Source: Burkholderiales bacterium
Lineage (GTDB): Bacteria > Pseudomonadota > Gammaproteobacteria > Burkholderiales > Burkholderiaceae_C
DNA: 36,775 bases
Direction: 5' to 3'
Assembly: GCA_017307865.1 (NCBI GenBank)
Contig: JAFKGE010000050.1
Span: 1-36,775 of the forward strand
Made by a program: the position numbers and the translations under genes. Every line of letters begins with the position of its first letter. Position 1 is the stretch's first letter. Shown in pieces: positions 8,150 to 16,131 of this stretch. The notes beneath the pieces were generated by a model. The model was not told the origin of the DNA and ran no database searches. It was given only the letters and a program-made list of their open reading frames with translations.

Positions 8150-8596
8150 ATGTTTGAACTCACCGAAGAATCCCTCGAGGACTTCTACCGCACGCTCAAG
8201 CGCTACCAGCGGCGCGTGCACGCCGACCAGCGCCTGAGCGTACCGCCGGCCGATTCGGTCAGCGTGCGCAGCCGCCTGTGCGGCAGCGCGCTGACGCTGG
8301 ACGCGCTGATCGAAGGCGGCCGCGTGCGGCAGCTGGGCTGGAGCGTGCATGCCTGCGCGCTGGGCCAGGCCTGCACCGGCATCGTCGCCGAGCACCTGGC
8401 CGAGCTGGACGAGGCCACGGTGCGCCGCGTCGGCGGGCAGCTGCGCGCCATCCTCAAGGGCGAGCGCGAGGACAGCGACTGGCCCGAGCTGGCGATGTTC
8501 GCGCTGGTGCGCGACGTGCCCAACCGCCATGGCTCGGCGCTGCTGCCGTTCGAGGCGCTGGGCCAGCTGTTCGAGCGCGCGCGCTCGCGTGGCTAA
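8150..8596 (+). CDS. IscU/NifU-like iron-sulfur scaffold family protein with a lost cysteine
   Basis: Protein of 148 aa of the IscU/NifU N-terminal family, which holds nascent Fe-S clusters on three cysteines. Here C44 (SRLCGSALTL) and C69 (WSVHACALGQAC, with C75 next to it) are kept. At the third position, where SufU/IscU have Cys near a (K/R)xxCAxLPW-type motif, the sequence reads NRHGSALLPFEALG, with Gly instead. It may therefore carry or repair clusters differently, or be a structural relative only. I started at the ATG at 8150 because the family begins there; the upstream frame is low-quality. It lies 74 bp before ovoA, whose iron centre is mononuclear and so would not need it. Confidence 0.75.
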   Translation: MFELTEESLEDFYRTLKRYQRRVHADQRLSVPPADSVSVRSRLCGSALTLDALIEGGRVRQLGWSVHACALGQACTGIVAEHLAELDEATVRRVGGQLRAILKGEREDSDWPELAMFALVRDVPNRHGSALLPFEALGQLFERARSRG

Positions 8597-8670
8597 ACCC
8601 CGATCGCCAGGGCGGCTTGGCCACGGTGCTACCCTGCGTACATCAACGACCCGAAGAGTCCCGCCCACCG

Positions 8671-10815
8671 ATGAACCGCGTTGACGCCACCTTGTTGAAC
8701 ACGCCGCCCGCCCTGGTTTCACTGCCGCGGCGCCTTGCCCTGCCCGCCAGCAGCCCGCAGGACTTTCGCCAGCGCCTGCGCGACTACTTCGTGCAGACCT
8801 TCGACGCCTACGAGTCGCTGTTTCGCAGCCTGGCGGGCGACGCGGCCTGGGTGCAGCGCCCCATCACGCTGCGCCATCCGCTGATCTTCTATTACGGCCA
8901 CACGGCCACCTTCTTCGTCAACAAGCTGCTGCTCACGCGCCTGATCACCGAGCGCATCGACCCGCAGCTCGAATCCATCTTCGCCGTCGGCGTGGACGAG
9001 ATGAGCTGGGACGACCTCGACGCGGCGCATTACGACTGGCCCCCCGTGGCGCGCGTGCAGGCCTACCGCGACCGGGTGCGCGCGCTGGTCACCGGCCTGA
9101 TCGACAACGCCCCGCTCACCCTGCCGGTGAACTGGGAAAACCCCTGGTGGGCCATCGTGATGGGGGTCGAGCACGAGCGCATCCACTTGGAGACGTCTTC
9201 GGTGCTGATTCGTCAGCAGCGGCTCGACTATGTGCGGCAACAGCCCGACTGGCCGGTGTGCCCCGATGTAGGCGAGGCGCCACCCAACACCCTGGTCGAC
9301 GTGCCCGCGGGCCCGGTCGCGCTGGGCAAGCCCTTCGACTCGCCGCGCTATGGCTGGGACAACGAGTACGGCCGGCACGCGGCCGAGGTGCCGGCCTTTC
9401 AGGCCAGCCGCCTGCTGGTGAGCAACGGCGAGTTCCTGGAGTTCGTCACCGCCGGCGGCTACGCGCACGACGCCTTCTGGGACGACGAGGGCCGGCGCTG
9501 GCGCGACTTCGCCCAGGCCATGCACCCCACGTTCTGGGTGCAGGGCGCGGGCGGCTGGCGCCTGCGCGCGATGACGCAGGAAGTGCCCATGCCCTGGAAC
9601 TGGCCGGTCGAGGTCAACTGTCTGGAGGCGCGCGCCTTCTGCCGCTGGAAGGCGCAGCACAGCGGCCAGCCGGTGCGCCTGCCGACCGAGGACGAGTGGC
9701 ACCGCGTGCTGGCCACCAGCGGCTGGCACCTGCAGGACGCCCGGCCCGTCGACGCCAACCTGTACCTGGAGCACTGGGCCTCGTCCTGCCCGGTCGATCG
9801 CTTTGCGCACGGCCCGTTCTGCGACGCGGTGGGCAACGTCTGGCAATGGACCGAAACGCCCACCTACCCCTTCGAAGGCTTCAAGACCCACCCGATCTAC
9901 GACGACTTCACCACGCCCACCTTCGACGACCGGCACAACCTCATCAAGGGCGGCTCGTGGATCGCCACCGGCAACGAGGCCGAGCCCGAGTCGCGCTACG
10001 CCTTTCGGCGCCACTTCTTCCAGCACGCCGGCTTTCGCTACGTGGTGGCCGAGGCGCCGATGCGCCCGCCCGCCTCGCACTACGAGACAGACGACCTGGT
10101 CACCCAGTACATGGAATTCCACTACGGCGCCGAGTACCACGGCGTGCCCAACTTTCCCAAGGCGCTGGCCCGGATCGCCGTCGAGGCCGTGGGCCACGGC
10201 CCGCGCCGCCGCGCGATGGACCTGGGCTGCGCGGTGGGCCGCGCCGTGTTCGAGCTGGCGCGGCACTTCGACGAGGTGGTGGGCGTGGACTTCTCGGCGC
10301 GCTTCATCGACCAGGGCGTGGCGCTGGCGCGCGGCGACACGGTGCGCTACACGGCGGTGGAAGAAGGCGAGCTGGTCGAGTACAAGGCCGTCAAGCTGGA
10401 CGACCTGGGCCTGCAGGGCACGGCCGCGCGCGTGCAGTTCTGGCAGGGCGATGCCTGCAATCTGAAGCCGCAGTTCGGTGGCTACGACCTGATCCTGGCC
10501 GCCAACCTGATCGACCGCCTGTACGACCCGGCCAAGTTCGTCACCAGCATCCACGAGCGCCTGAACCTCGGCGGCGTGCTGATGATCACCTCGCCTTACA
10601 CCTGGCTGGCCGAGCACACCGCGCGCGACAAGTGGCTGGGCGGCTTCAAGAAAGACGGCGAGAGCTGGCGCACGCTGGACGCGCTGCGCGCCCTCCTGGC
10701 CCCGCACTTCGAGCCCCTCGGCGCGCCGCGCGACGTGCCCTTCGTCATCCGCGAGACCGCGCGCAAGTTCCAGCACACGCTGGCGCAGGCCACGCTGTGG
10801 CGGCGGGTGCGCTAG
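8671..10815 (+). CDS. ovoA: OvoA: 5-histidylcysteine sulfoxide synthase with C-terminal 4-mercaptohistidine N1-methyltransferase domain
   Basis: Protein of 714 aa. Domain order: DinB-like helical domain (about 30-200), formylglycine-generating-enzyme-like domain (about 205-465), and a Rossmann SAM methyltransferase (about 480-714). The iron-binding HX3HXE is HERIHLE at 168-174; another His (YYGHTAT) lies near residue 77. GNVWQWTETPTYPFEGF and KGGSWIATGNE are the FGE-type core. The methyltransferase glycine loop is AMDLGCAVGRAVFEL near 516-530. OvoA joins cysteine to C5 of histidine with oxygen, and the C-terminal domain N-methylates the later 5-thiohistidine to ovothiol A. The PLP lyase OvoB is not in this window. 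The start at 8671 gives the family N-terminus. Confidence 0.93.
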   Translation: MNRVDATLLNTPPALVSLPRRLALPASSPQDFRQRLRDYFVQTFDAYESLFRSLAGDAAWVQRPITLRHPLIFYYGHTATFFVNKLLLTRLITERIDPQLESIFAVGVDEMSWDDLDAAHYDWPPVARVQAYRDRVRALVTGLIDNAPLTLPVNWENPWWAIVMGVEHERIHLETSSVLIRQQRLDYVRQQPDWPVCPDVGEAPPNTLVDVPAGPVALGKPFDSPRYGWDNEYGRHAAEVPAFQASRLLVSNGEFLEFVTAGGYAHDAFWDDEGRRWRDFAQAMHPTFWVQGAGGWRLRAMTQEVPMPWNWPVEVNCLEARAFCRWKAQHSGQPVRLPTEDEWHRVLATSGWHLQDARPVDANLYLEHWASSCPVDRFAHGPFCDAVGNVWQWTETPTYPFEGFKTHPIYDDFTTPTFDDRHNLIKGGSWIATGNEAEPESRYAFRRHFFQHAGFRYVVAEAPMRPPASHYETDDLVTQYMEFHYGAEYHGVPNFPKALARIAVEAVGHGPRRRAMDLGCAVGRAVFELARHFDEVVGVDFSARFIDQGVALARGDTVRYTAVEEGELVEYKAVKLDDLGLQGTAARVQFWQGDACNLKPQFGGYDLILAANLIDRLYDPAKFVTSIHERLNLGGVLMITSPYTWLAEHTARDKWLGGFKKDGESWRTLDALRALLAPHFEPLGAPRDVPFVIRETARKFQHTLAQATLWRRVR

Positions 10816-10822
10816 TTTGACT

Positions 10823-10855
10823 CCCTCTCCCTCTGGGAGAGGGCTGGGGTGAGGG
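10823..10855. repeat. CCCTCACCCC-type palindromic repeat behind ovoA
   Basis: CCCTCTCCC (10823-10831) and GGGAGAGGG (10835-10843) form a perfect 9-bp stem with a TCT loop, followed by CTGGGGTGAGGG. Read on the minus strand it is CCCTCACCCCAGCCCTCTCC..., the same type as the element inside uvrA at 19144-19178. It could act as a transcript end for ovoA, but there is no T-run. Confidence 0.7.
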
Positions 10856-10981
10856 CCGGCGGCGCCTCGCATCGGCGACGTCTCTCGTCCACCCACCACC
10901 CCCAACGCAGGTATCCCCGGCCCATTCGGCACGCGGCCGCGGTTCGGGCTATGGTTGCCCCAAGCCAACCGGAGACCTGCG

Positions 10982-12061
10982 ATGACCACTGCCTTCGAAG
11001 ACCGCGCCGCCGGCGCCCTGATGGGCGCGCTGATCGGCGACGCCCTGGGCGTGGGCCCGCACTGGTACTACAACCTGGACGAGCTGCATGCCGCCCACGG
11101 CCCCTGGATCAGCGACTACACCACGCCCAGGCCGGGGCGCTATCACGAGGGCCTGCGGGCGGGCGAATCGTCGCAGGCGGGCTGGCTGCTGGAGCTGACC
11201 ATGAAGTCGCTGGCCGAGCGCGGCGGCTACGACGAGGCCGACTTTTGCCAGCGCATGGACCGCGACTTCTTCCCGCTCATCGACGGCACGCCCAACAACG
11301 GCCCCGGCGGCTACACCAGCCAGTCGATGCGCGAGTCGTACCGCCTGCGCGTGAAGCGGGGCAAGCCCTGGGGCCAGGTGGGCGGCTGGGCCGACACCAC
11401 CGAAGCCGCCGAGCGCGTGCTGGCGATCGCCGTGCGCGATGCGCGCGACCCGCAGGCCGCGGCGCGCCACGTCAGCGGCAACACGGCCCTTACGCAGATC
11501 GACGCCACCGTGGGCGCCATGACCACCGCCTACGCGCTGGCGCTGGGGCAGCTGGTGCAGGGCGTGCGCTTCGATGGGCAGATCGGCAGCGCGTTGATGG
11601 GGCTGGTGCGCGAGGGCAAGCTGCCGTTTCACAGCGTCACCAAACCCGATGAAGAAGGCGTGCCCGACGGGCCCGAGCGCCCGCGCCAGGCCGGGCAGTT
11701 CGCATCGCCCGACGCCCTGCTGGGCATGGGCTACATCGCCACCGCCGCGCTCGACCCCGACGTGCGCATCGAGCCGGCGTGGAAGGTCTCGCTGGTCTAC
11801 GGCATGCCCTGCGCCATCTACCACCAGATGCCGGCGGCCTATCACCTGGCCGCCCGCTTTGCCGACGATTTCGAGTGCGCGGTGCTGCACGCCATCAACG
11901 GCGGCGGCCAGAACCAGGCGCGCGCCATTCTCACCGGCGCGCTGGTGGGCGCCATGGTGGGCGTGCAGGGCATTCCCGAGCGCTTCATCAAAGGACTGGA
12001 TCGTTCGCAAGAGCGCCTGCAACTGGCGCGGCGCATCGCGACGCAGGCCGCTCAAGGCTGA
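10982..12061 (+). CDS. ADP-ribosylglycohydrolase-family protein, variant metal site
   Basis: Protein of 359 aa. The family N-terminus is clear (AAGALMGALIGDALGVGPHW), and the fold continues with WADTTEAAERVLAIAV and HVSGNTALTQIDATVGAMTTAYAL. The C-terminal metal-binding motif, normally GGDxDT followed by an Ala-rich helix, here reads NGGGQNQARAILTGALVGA, so the acidic magnesium ligands are missing. From memory this replacement is shared by a subgroup of the family, so it may have another reaction or none. The ATG at 10982 has GGAG about 10 bases upstream. It is followed 24 bp later by a flavin reductase gene in the same direction, probably one operon. Confidence 0.8.
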   Translation: MTTAFEDRAAGALMGALIGDALGVGPHWYYNLDELHAAHGPWISDYTTPRPGRYHEGLRAGESSQAGWLLELTMKSLAERGGYDEADFCQRMDRDFFPLIDGTPNNGPGGYTSQSMRESYRLRVKRGKPWGQVGGWADTTEAAERVLAIAVRDARDPQAAARHVSGNTALTQIDATVGAMTTAYALALGQLVQGVRFDGQIGSALMGLVREGKLPFHSVTKPDEEGVPDGPERPRQAGQFASPDALLGMGYIATAALDPDVRIEPAWKVSLVYGMPCAIYHQMPAAYHLAARFADDFECAVLHAINGGGQNQARAILTGALVGAMVGVQGIPERFIKGLDRSQERLQLARRIATQAAQG

Positions 12062-12085
12062 ACGTCAACCAGGAGGAAATGAGCC

Positions 12086-12784
12086 ATGTCCACCAGCTAC
12101 GACGTGCACCTGCTGCACAAGAAGGAAGTCGCCGAAGGCACGATGGAGTTCACGCTGGAAAAGCCCAAGGGCTTCGAGTACCGCGCCGGCCAGTTCGGCG
12201 ACCTGGTGCTGCCGCCCTCGACCGGCTTGACGGGCGACAACGCCAAGCACGGCTTTTCCTTCGTCAGCGCGCCCTTCGAGGACACGTTGCGCATGGCCAC
12301 CCGCATGCGCAAGGCCAGCGCCTTCAAGAACGCCGCCGCCCAGGTGCCCGAGGGAACGATGGTGCAGCTGCTGGCGCTGTGGGGCGACTTCACCCTGCAC
12401 AAGAACCCCGCCATCCCGGCCGTGTTCGTCATCGGTGGCATCGGCATCACGCCGGTGCGCAGCATCATCGCGCAGGCCACGCACGAGCACGCGCCGCACA
12501 AGATCACGCTGATCTACGCCAACCGCACGCCGGCGCTGGCGGCCTACACCGACGAGCTGCAGCGCCTGGCCGCCGAGAACCCCAACTTCACCTTCGTGCC
12601 CATCTACACCAACACCCAGGGCCACGTCGGTGCGGCCACCATCCGCCAGCACGTGGCCGACATCGCCGCGTCGAGGTTCTACCTGGCCGGCCCCGAAGGC
12701 ATGGTCAAGGCCATGCGCGAGCTGGTGCTGGACGTGGGGGCCGATGAGGACAACGTCCGCACCGAGGAGTTCGACGGCTATTGA
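12086..12784 (+). CDS. FAD/NAD(P)-binding oxidoreductase of the ferredoxin reductase family
   Basis: Protein of 232 aa with two domains: an N-terminal flavin-binding barrel (about 1-105; YRAGQFGDLVLPPS) and a C-terminal NAD(P) domain (about 108-232; VIGGIGITPVRSIIAQA, IYANRTPALAAYTDEL and FYLAGPEGMVKAM). The flavin motif RxYS is replaced by HGFSFVSAP. There is no 2Fe-2S domain, so electrons must pass to a separate partner not evident here. A strong AGGAGG lies 10 bases before the ATG. It sits behind the ADP-ribosylglycohydrolase-like gene and converges with the ABC permease with 15 bp between. Confidence 0.82.
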   Translation: MSTSYDVHLLHKKEVAEGTMEFTLEKPKGFEYRAGQFGDLVLPPSTGLTGDNAKHGFSFVSAPFEDTLRMATRMRKASAFKNAAAQVPEGTMVQLLALWGDFTLHKNPAIPAVFVIGGIGITPVRSIIAQATHEHAPHKITLIYANRTPALAAYTDELQRLAAENPNFTFVPIYTNTQGHVGAATIRQHVADIAASRFYLAGPEGMVKAMRELVLDVGADEDNVRTEEFDGY

Positions 12785-12799
12785 GCGGCCGGGCCGGAT

Positions 12800-13600
12800 T
12801 CAATGCATCGGCTTGCCGAGGCGTTTGCTCGCCCCGGATATCGCGTAGTTGACCAGGCAGTAAAGCACCGCGACCACCAGGTACACCGGCACCAGCGCGT
12901 GGTAGTTGGCGATCAGCACCTTGGCGTTTTGCATCAGCTCGCCATAGGTGACGACGTAGCCGAAGGTGGTGTCCTTGACCACGATCACCAGTTGCGCGAC
13001 CAAGGCCGGAACGATGTAGCGCAGGGCCTGCGGAAAGACGATGGAGAAAAACACCTGCAATTCGCTCATGCCCAGGCTGCGCGCCGCCTCGGTCTGGCCG
13101 CGCGGCACGGCCAGCACGCCCGCGCGATAGACCTCGGCGACCACGGCGGCGGTGCTCAGACTGATGGGCAGCGTCAGCATCCAGTAGGTGCTCAGCTTGA
13201 TGCCGACCTGCGGCAACACCAGAAAGCACACGTAGATCAGCAGCAGCGTCGGCGTGCCACGCAAGAACTCGATGGCGGCCACGCTGGGCCAGCGCAACAG
13301 CCGCACCGGCGCCAGGCGCCCGAGCAGCAGCACCAGCCCCAGGCCCAGCGCGATGATGGCGGCCATCGCCGCCGACGCCATGGTGCCGAGCAGGCCTTCG
13401 CCCAGAAAGGCCCAGGTCGTCGACCAGGCGAAGAACTTCCAGAAGCGCGCGTCGAGCTGCCCGGCGGCATGAAACTGATACACCACGCCCGCCGCCAGCA
13501 CCGCCAGCACGGCCGCGGCCAGCGTGCTCATGGCCCGCAGGGTGGCCCGCGCGCGCGGGCTGGGCGCGCCGTACAGGATGTCTTCCAGCGCGCGGCTCAT
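12800..13600 (-). CDS. Polar amino-acid ABC transporter permease (GltK/HisM type)
   Basis: Protein of 266 aa with about six membrane helices. The EAA loop that docks the ATPase is ARSLGMSELQVFFSIVFPQALR, following EVYRAGVLAVPRGQTEA, characteristic of polar amino-acid permeases. The start overlaps the stop of the upstream permease by four bases (13597-13600), implying translational coupling. It is the last gene of the transporter operon; no ATP-binding subunit follows because a convergent gene ends 15 bp away. Confidence 0.9.
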   Translation of the reverse strand: MSRALEDILYGAPSPRARATLRAMSTLAAAVLAVLAAGVVYQFHAAGQLDARFWKFFAWSTTWAFLGEGLLGTMASAAMAAIIALGLGLVLLLGRLAPVRLLRWPSVAAIEFLRGTPTLLLIYVCFLVLPQVGIKLSTYWMLTLPISLSTAAVVAEVYRAGVLAVPRGQTEAARSLGMSELQVFFSIVFPQALRYIVPALVAQLVIVVKDTTFGYVVTYGELMQNAKVLIANYHALVPVYLVVAVLYCLVNYAISGASKRLGKPMH

Positions 13601-14259
13601 CGCAGGATCCGCGCTTTCTTTTCCAGGCGCGCGCCCGCCCAGGCAATGAGCAGGCCGGTGGCCACGTACAAGGACGCCGCCACCGCGAACGCCGGGATGC
13701 CGGCGGCCGAATCGGTGGCGATCTTGGACACCAGCGCGGTCAGCTCGCGGCCCGGAAACGGCACCTGCGACGCCAGCGAGGTCGACAGCATCAGCGCGAT
13801 GAGCAGCGAGGTCATGGGCTGCACCACCGCGCGCAGCGCCTGCGGCAAGACCACCGACAGGATGACCTGCAGCGGCCGCATGCCCAGACTGAGCGCCGCC
13901 TCGATCTGGCCACCGGCGATGGTGTTGATCCCGGCGCGCAAATAGTCCGCCGTGAAGGCCGAGGCAACCAGCGCCAGGGTCAGGATGACGCTGGGCTCGT
14001 AGTCGATCACCACCTGCAGATCGGGCAGCGCGAACACGATGAAGATCAGCAGCGCCACGCTGGGGATGTTGCGAAAAATCTCGACGTAAACCGTGAGCAC
14101 CCCGCGCAGCGGCGGCAGTGGCAGCAGCCGCAGCACCGTCACCAAAATGCCCAGCAAAAAGCCGGGCACGAACGACAGCAGCGTCAGCTTCCAGGTCAAC
14201 AAAAGGGCCTGCCCGAAGGCAGGCCCGTAGTCGACCAAGAGCTTGTAAATGTCGCCCAT
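13597..14259 (-). CDS. Polar amino-acid ABC transporter permease (GltJ/HisQ type)
   Basis: Protein of 220 aa with about five membrane helices. It carries EIFRNIPSVALLIFIVF and the EAA loop ALSLGMRPLQVILSVVLPQALR after INTIAGGQIEA. It would pair with the downstream permease as the heterodimeric channel of an amino-acid importer. It begins 18 bp after the binding-protein stop and overlaps the next permease by four bases. Confidence 0.9.
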   Translation of the reverse strand: MGDIYKLLVDYGPAFGQALLLTWKLTLLSFVPGFLLGILVTVLRLLPLPPLRGVLTVYVEIFRNIPSVALLIFIVFALPDLQVVIDYEPSVILTLALVASAFTADYLRAGINTIAGGQIEAALSLGMRPLQVILSVVLPQALRAVVQPMTSLLIALMLSTSLASQVPFPGRELTALVSKIATDSAAGIPAFAVAASLYVATGLLIAWAGARLEKKARILR

Positions 14260-14277
14260 GGGCGCGGGTTCAGCAGA

Positions 14278-15180
14278 TCAGGGCAGCGCGGGCGGCGTCG
14301 GCACGGCGGTGCTGCCGGTGCGCTCGCCGATGGCGATGGTCCACAGCTTGGCCCAGGTGCCGTCGGCTTCCACCTTCTTCAAGAAGGCGTTGACGAAGGC
14401 CACGCCGTCCGAGCCCTTGGGCAGGCCGATGCCATACGGGTCCTTCGTGCCAAAGGGCTCGCCCGCCAGCTTGGTGTCACCCGTGCCCTGGCTCAGGGCG
14501 TTCAGCAGCAGCGTGTAATCGGTCACGTAGGCATCCACGCGTCCCTGGCGCAGGGCGTCCAGCGCTTCCTGGTGCGTCTGGAACTCCTGCACCACCGCCT
14601 TGGGCGCGAACTGCGCCAGGATCGCCGGCCCCGTCGAGCCCGCCTGCGTGGCCACCTTCTTGCCGGCCAGGTCGTTGTACGACTTGATGGCGGTGTTGTT
14701 GGCCTTCACCAGCACCCCGGCCTGCGAGGTGTAGTAGGGGCCGGCAAACGAAATCTTCTCGGCACGCGCCGGGGTGATGGAGTAGGTGGCCAGCACCATG
14801 TCCACTTGGTCGTTGATCAGCACCTGCTCGCGCGTGGACGAGGTCACCTGCGTGAACTGGGTCTTGGCCCCATCGCCCAGGATGTAGCGCGCGATCATTT
14901 GCGCCAAGCCGGCGTCAAAGCCGCGCGCCTTGCCGTCCTTCTCGTTCAGCAGCGAGAACAGGTTGGACGTTTGCGTGCCGCCCAGGCGCAGCACGCCAGC
15001 CTGCTTGATCTTGCTGGCCCAGGCGCTCGATGCGATGGTCGCCGCGTCGGCCACCGGGCCCTGCGCCACCAGCGCGTCGAAGGCCGCGGCATTGATGGGC
15101 GTGCCCTGAGCGAACGCGGACCCACCGGCTACGAACGCCAGTGCGACCACGGTGGATTTGAGAATGGATTTGATCGGCAT
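14278..15180 (-). CDS. Periplasmic amino-acid-binding protein of an ABC importer
   Basis: Protein of 300 aa with a signal peptide from MPIKSILKSTVVALAFVAGG ending in SAFAQ. The mature protein is a type II SBP: LRLGGTQTSNLFSLLNEKDGKARGFDAGLA, VDMVLATYSITPARAEKISFAGPYY and KKVATQAGSTG are usual for glutamate/aspartate/polar amino-acid binders. A 35-residue spacer after the signal is longer than in most members. The ATG at 15180 is preceded by GAGGA at the correct distance. First gene of the importer operon. The substrate is not certain. Confidence 0.9.
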   Translation of the reverse strand: MPIKSILKSTVVALAFVAGGSAFAQGTPINAAAFDALVAQGPVADAATIASSAWASKIKQAGVLRLGGTQTSNLFSLLNEKDGKARGFDAGLAQMIARYILGDGAKTQFTQVTSSTREQVLINDQVDMVLATYSITPARAEKISFAGPYYTSQAGVLVKANNTAIKSYNDLAGKKVATQAGSTGPAILAQFAPKAVVQEFQTHQEALDALRQGRVDAYVTDYTLLLNALSQGTGDTKLAGEPFGTKDPYGIGLPKGSDGVAFVNAFLKKVEADGTWAKLWTIAIGERTGSTAVPTPPALP

Positions 15181-15426
15181 GCGGTCCTCTGGGTGGGGGT
15201 GTGACATGGGGCAATATAGCGCAGGTCAACCCGACTCTTCGTGACCGCCCATCTGGGCGACACGACCAGCCGGATTCGGCACGGCGCGGTTGATCAATGT
15301 CCAGCCGCTATGACCGATATGCAGCGGGAACCGCCTCTCACAGGCTGGGCGCCGATGCTCGCTTTCGGCCAAGAGCGGGCGGTCAAATTGAGTTGCTGGA
15401 GGCTGCCGGTCAAGGCCAACTCACTT

Positions 15427-16131
15427 ATGCTCATGAACTCTCAGTCTGCTGCGGCATCTTCATTACGGATGACTCCGAAACAGCTTTTGGAACAACAGGG
15501 GTATGCGTTCATCCCCTCTTTTTGCCCGGACCTTGAGCCAACCACTGCGGCGGCGGCACTTGGCGTTCCGGAACAGGTGGATGGCTTGCGTCTTGTGCAA
15601 GAACTGTCTCCAACGATGTCGGACCTGACTACTCCGAACACTTATAGTGGCAATTTCGGACTCGGCACCTTTCCACTACATACCGACCTTGCGCATTGGG
15701 TGATGCCACCTCGGTATTTGATGCTTCGCTGTGCGGTGGGTGATCCGGATGCATCGACTCAAATGCTCGACAGCAGATCACTCGTTGCCGCCGTTGGTTC
15801 AAACGTATTGGCCAGATGTTTGACTCGACCTCGTCGCCCAATGAAGAGGTCCTTTCAGCTATTGCCTATACTCCAGAAACTGTCGGAACGAAGTCAGCGG
15901 CTCATTCGATGGGACAGCATCTATCTTCGACCGGTAAACGAGTACGCTCAGGCCGTTTTCCGAAGTATTGAAGAGTATTTGTCCTGCACTCAGCCAATAT
16001 CGGTGATCCTTCTGCGTGAAGGAGATACGCTTCTCTTGGACAACTGGCGCGTACTACACGGACGCTCTCCGGTTCGGTATTCAGCATCATCGCGCAGGAT
16101 TAATCGTATATACATGAGCACCATCAAATGA
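15427..16131 (+). CDS. TauD/TfdA-like Fe(II)/2-oxoglutarate dioxygenase-family protein (island gene 1)
   Basis: About 234 aa from the ATG at 15427; ATGs at 15433 and 15469 are also possible and no good Shine-Dalgarno decides between them. The frame is open back to a GTG at 15241. Iron ligands fit H85 and D87 in FPLHTDLAHW and H211 in LLDNWRVLHGRSPV, followed by an Arg-rich stretch (SSRRINRIYMS) able to bind 2-oxoglutarate. It is shorter than TauD (about 280 aa). Base composition is visibly lower in G/C than on both sides, with many A/T third positions, pointing to acquisition by transfer. Its TGA overlaps the ATG of the next gene (ATGA at 16128-16131). The substrate is unknown; protein, nucleic acid or small-molecule hydroxylation are all possible. 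Confidence 0.7.
   Translation: MLMNSQSAAASSLRMTPKQLLEQQGYAFIPSFCPDLEPTTAAAALGVPEQVDGLRLVQELSPTMSDLTTPNTYSGNFGLGTFPLHTDLAHWVMPPRYLMLRCAVGDPDASTQMLDSRSLVAAVGSNVLARCLTRPRRPMKRSFQLLPILQKLSERSQRLIRWDSIYLRPVNEYAQAVFRSIEEYLSCTQPISVILLREGDTLLLDNWRVLHGRSPVRYSASSRRINRIYMSTIK

Noticed and set aside
8719-10989. A 756-codon open frame antisense to ovoA
   Set aside because: OvoA on the plus strand has complete motifs; the antisense product is compositionally odd (Val/Arg/Gly-rich) and matches nothing.
15241-15426. N-terminal extension of the dioxygenase from the GTG at 15241
   Set aside because: The frame is open, but the extra 62 residues look unlike the family and have the higher GC of flanking debris; there is no Shine-Dalgarno. 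I kept the ATG at 15427 with caution.
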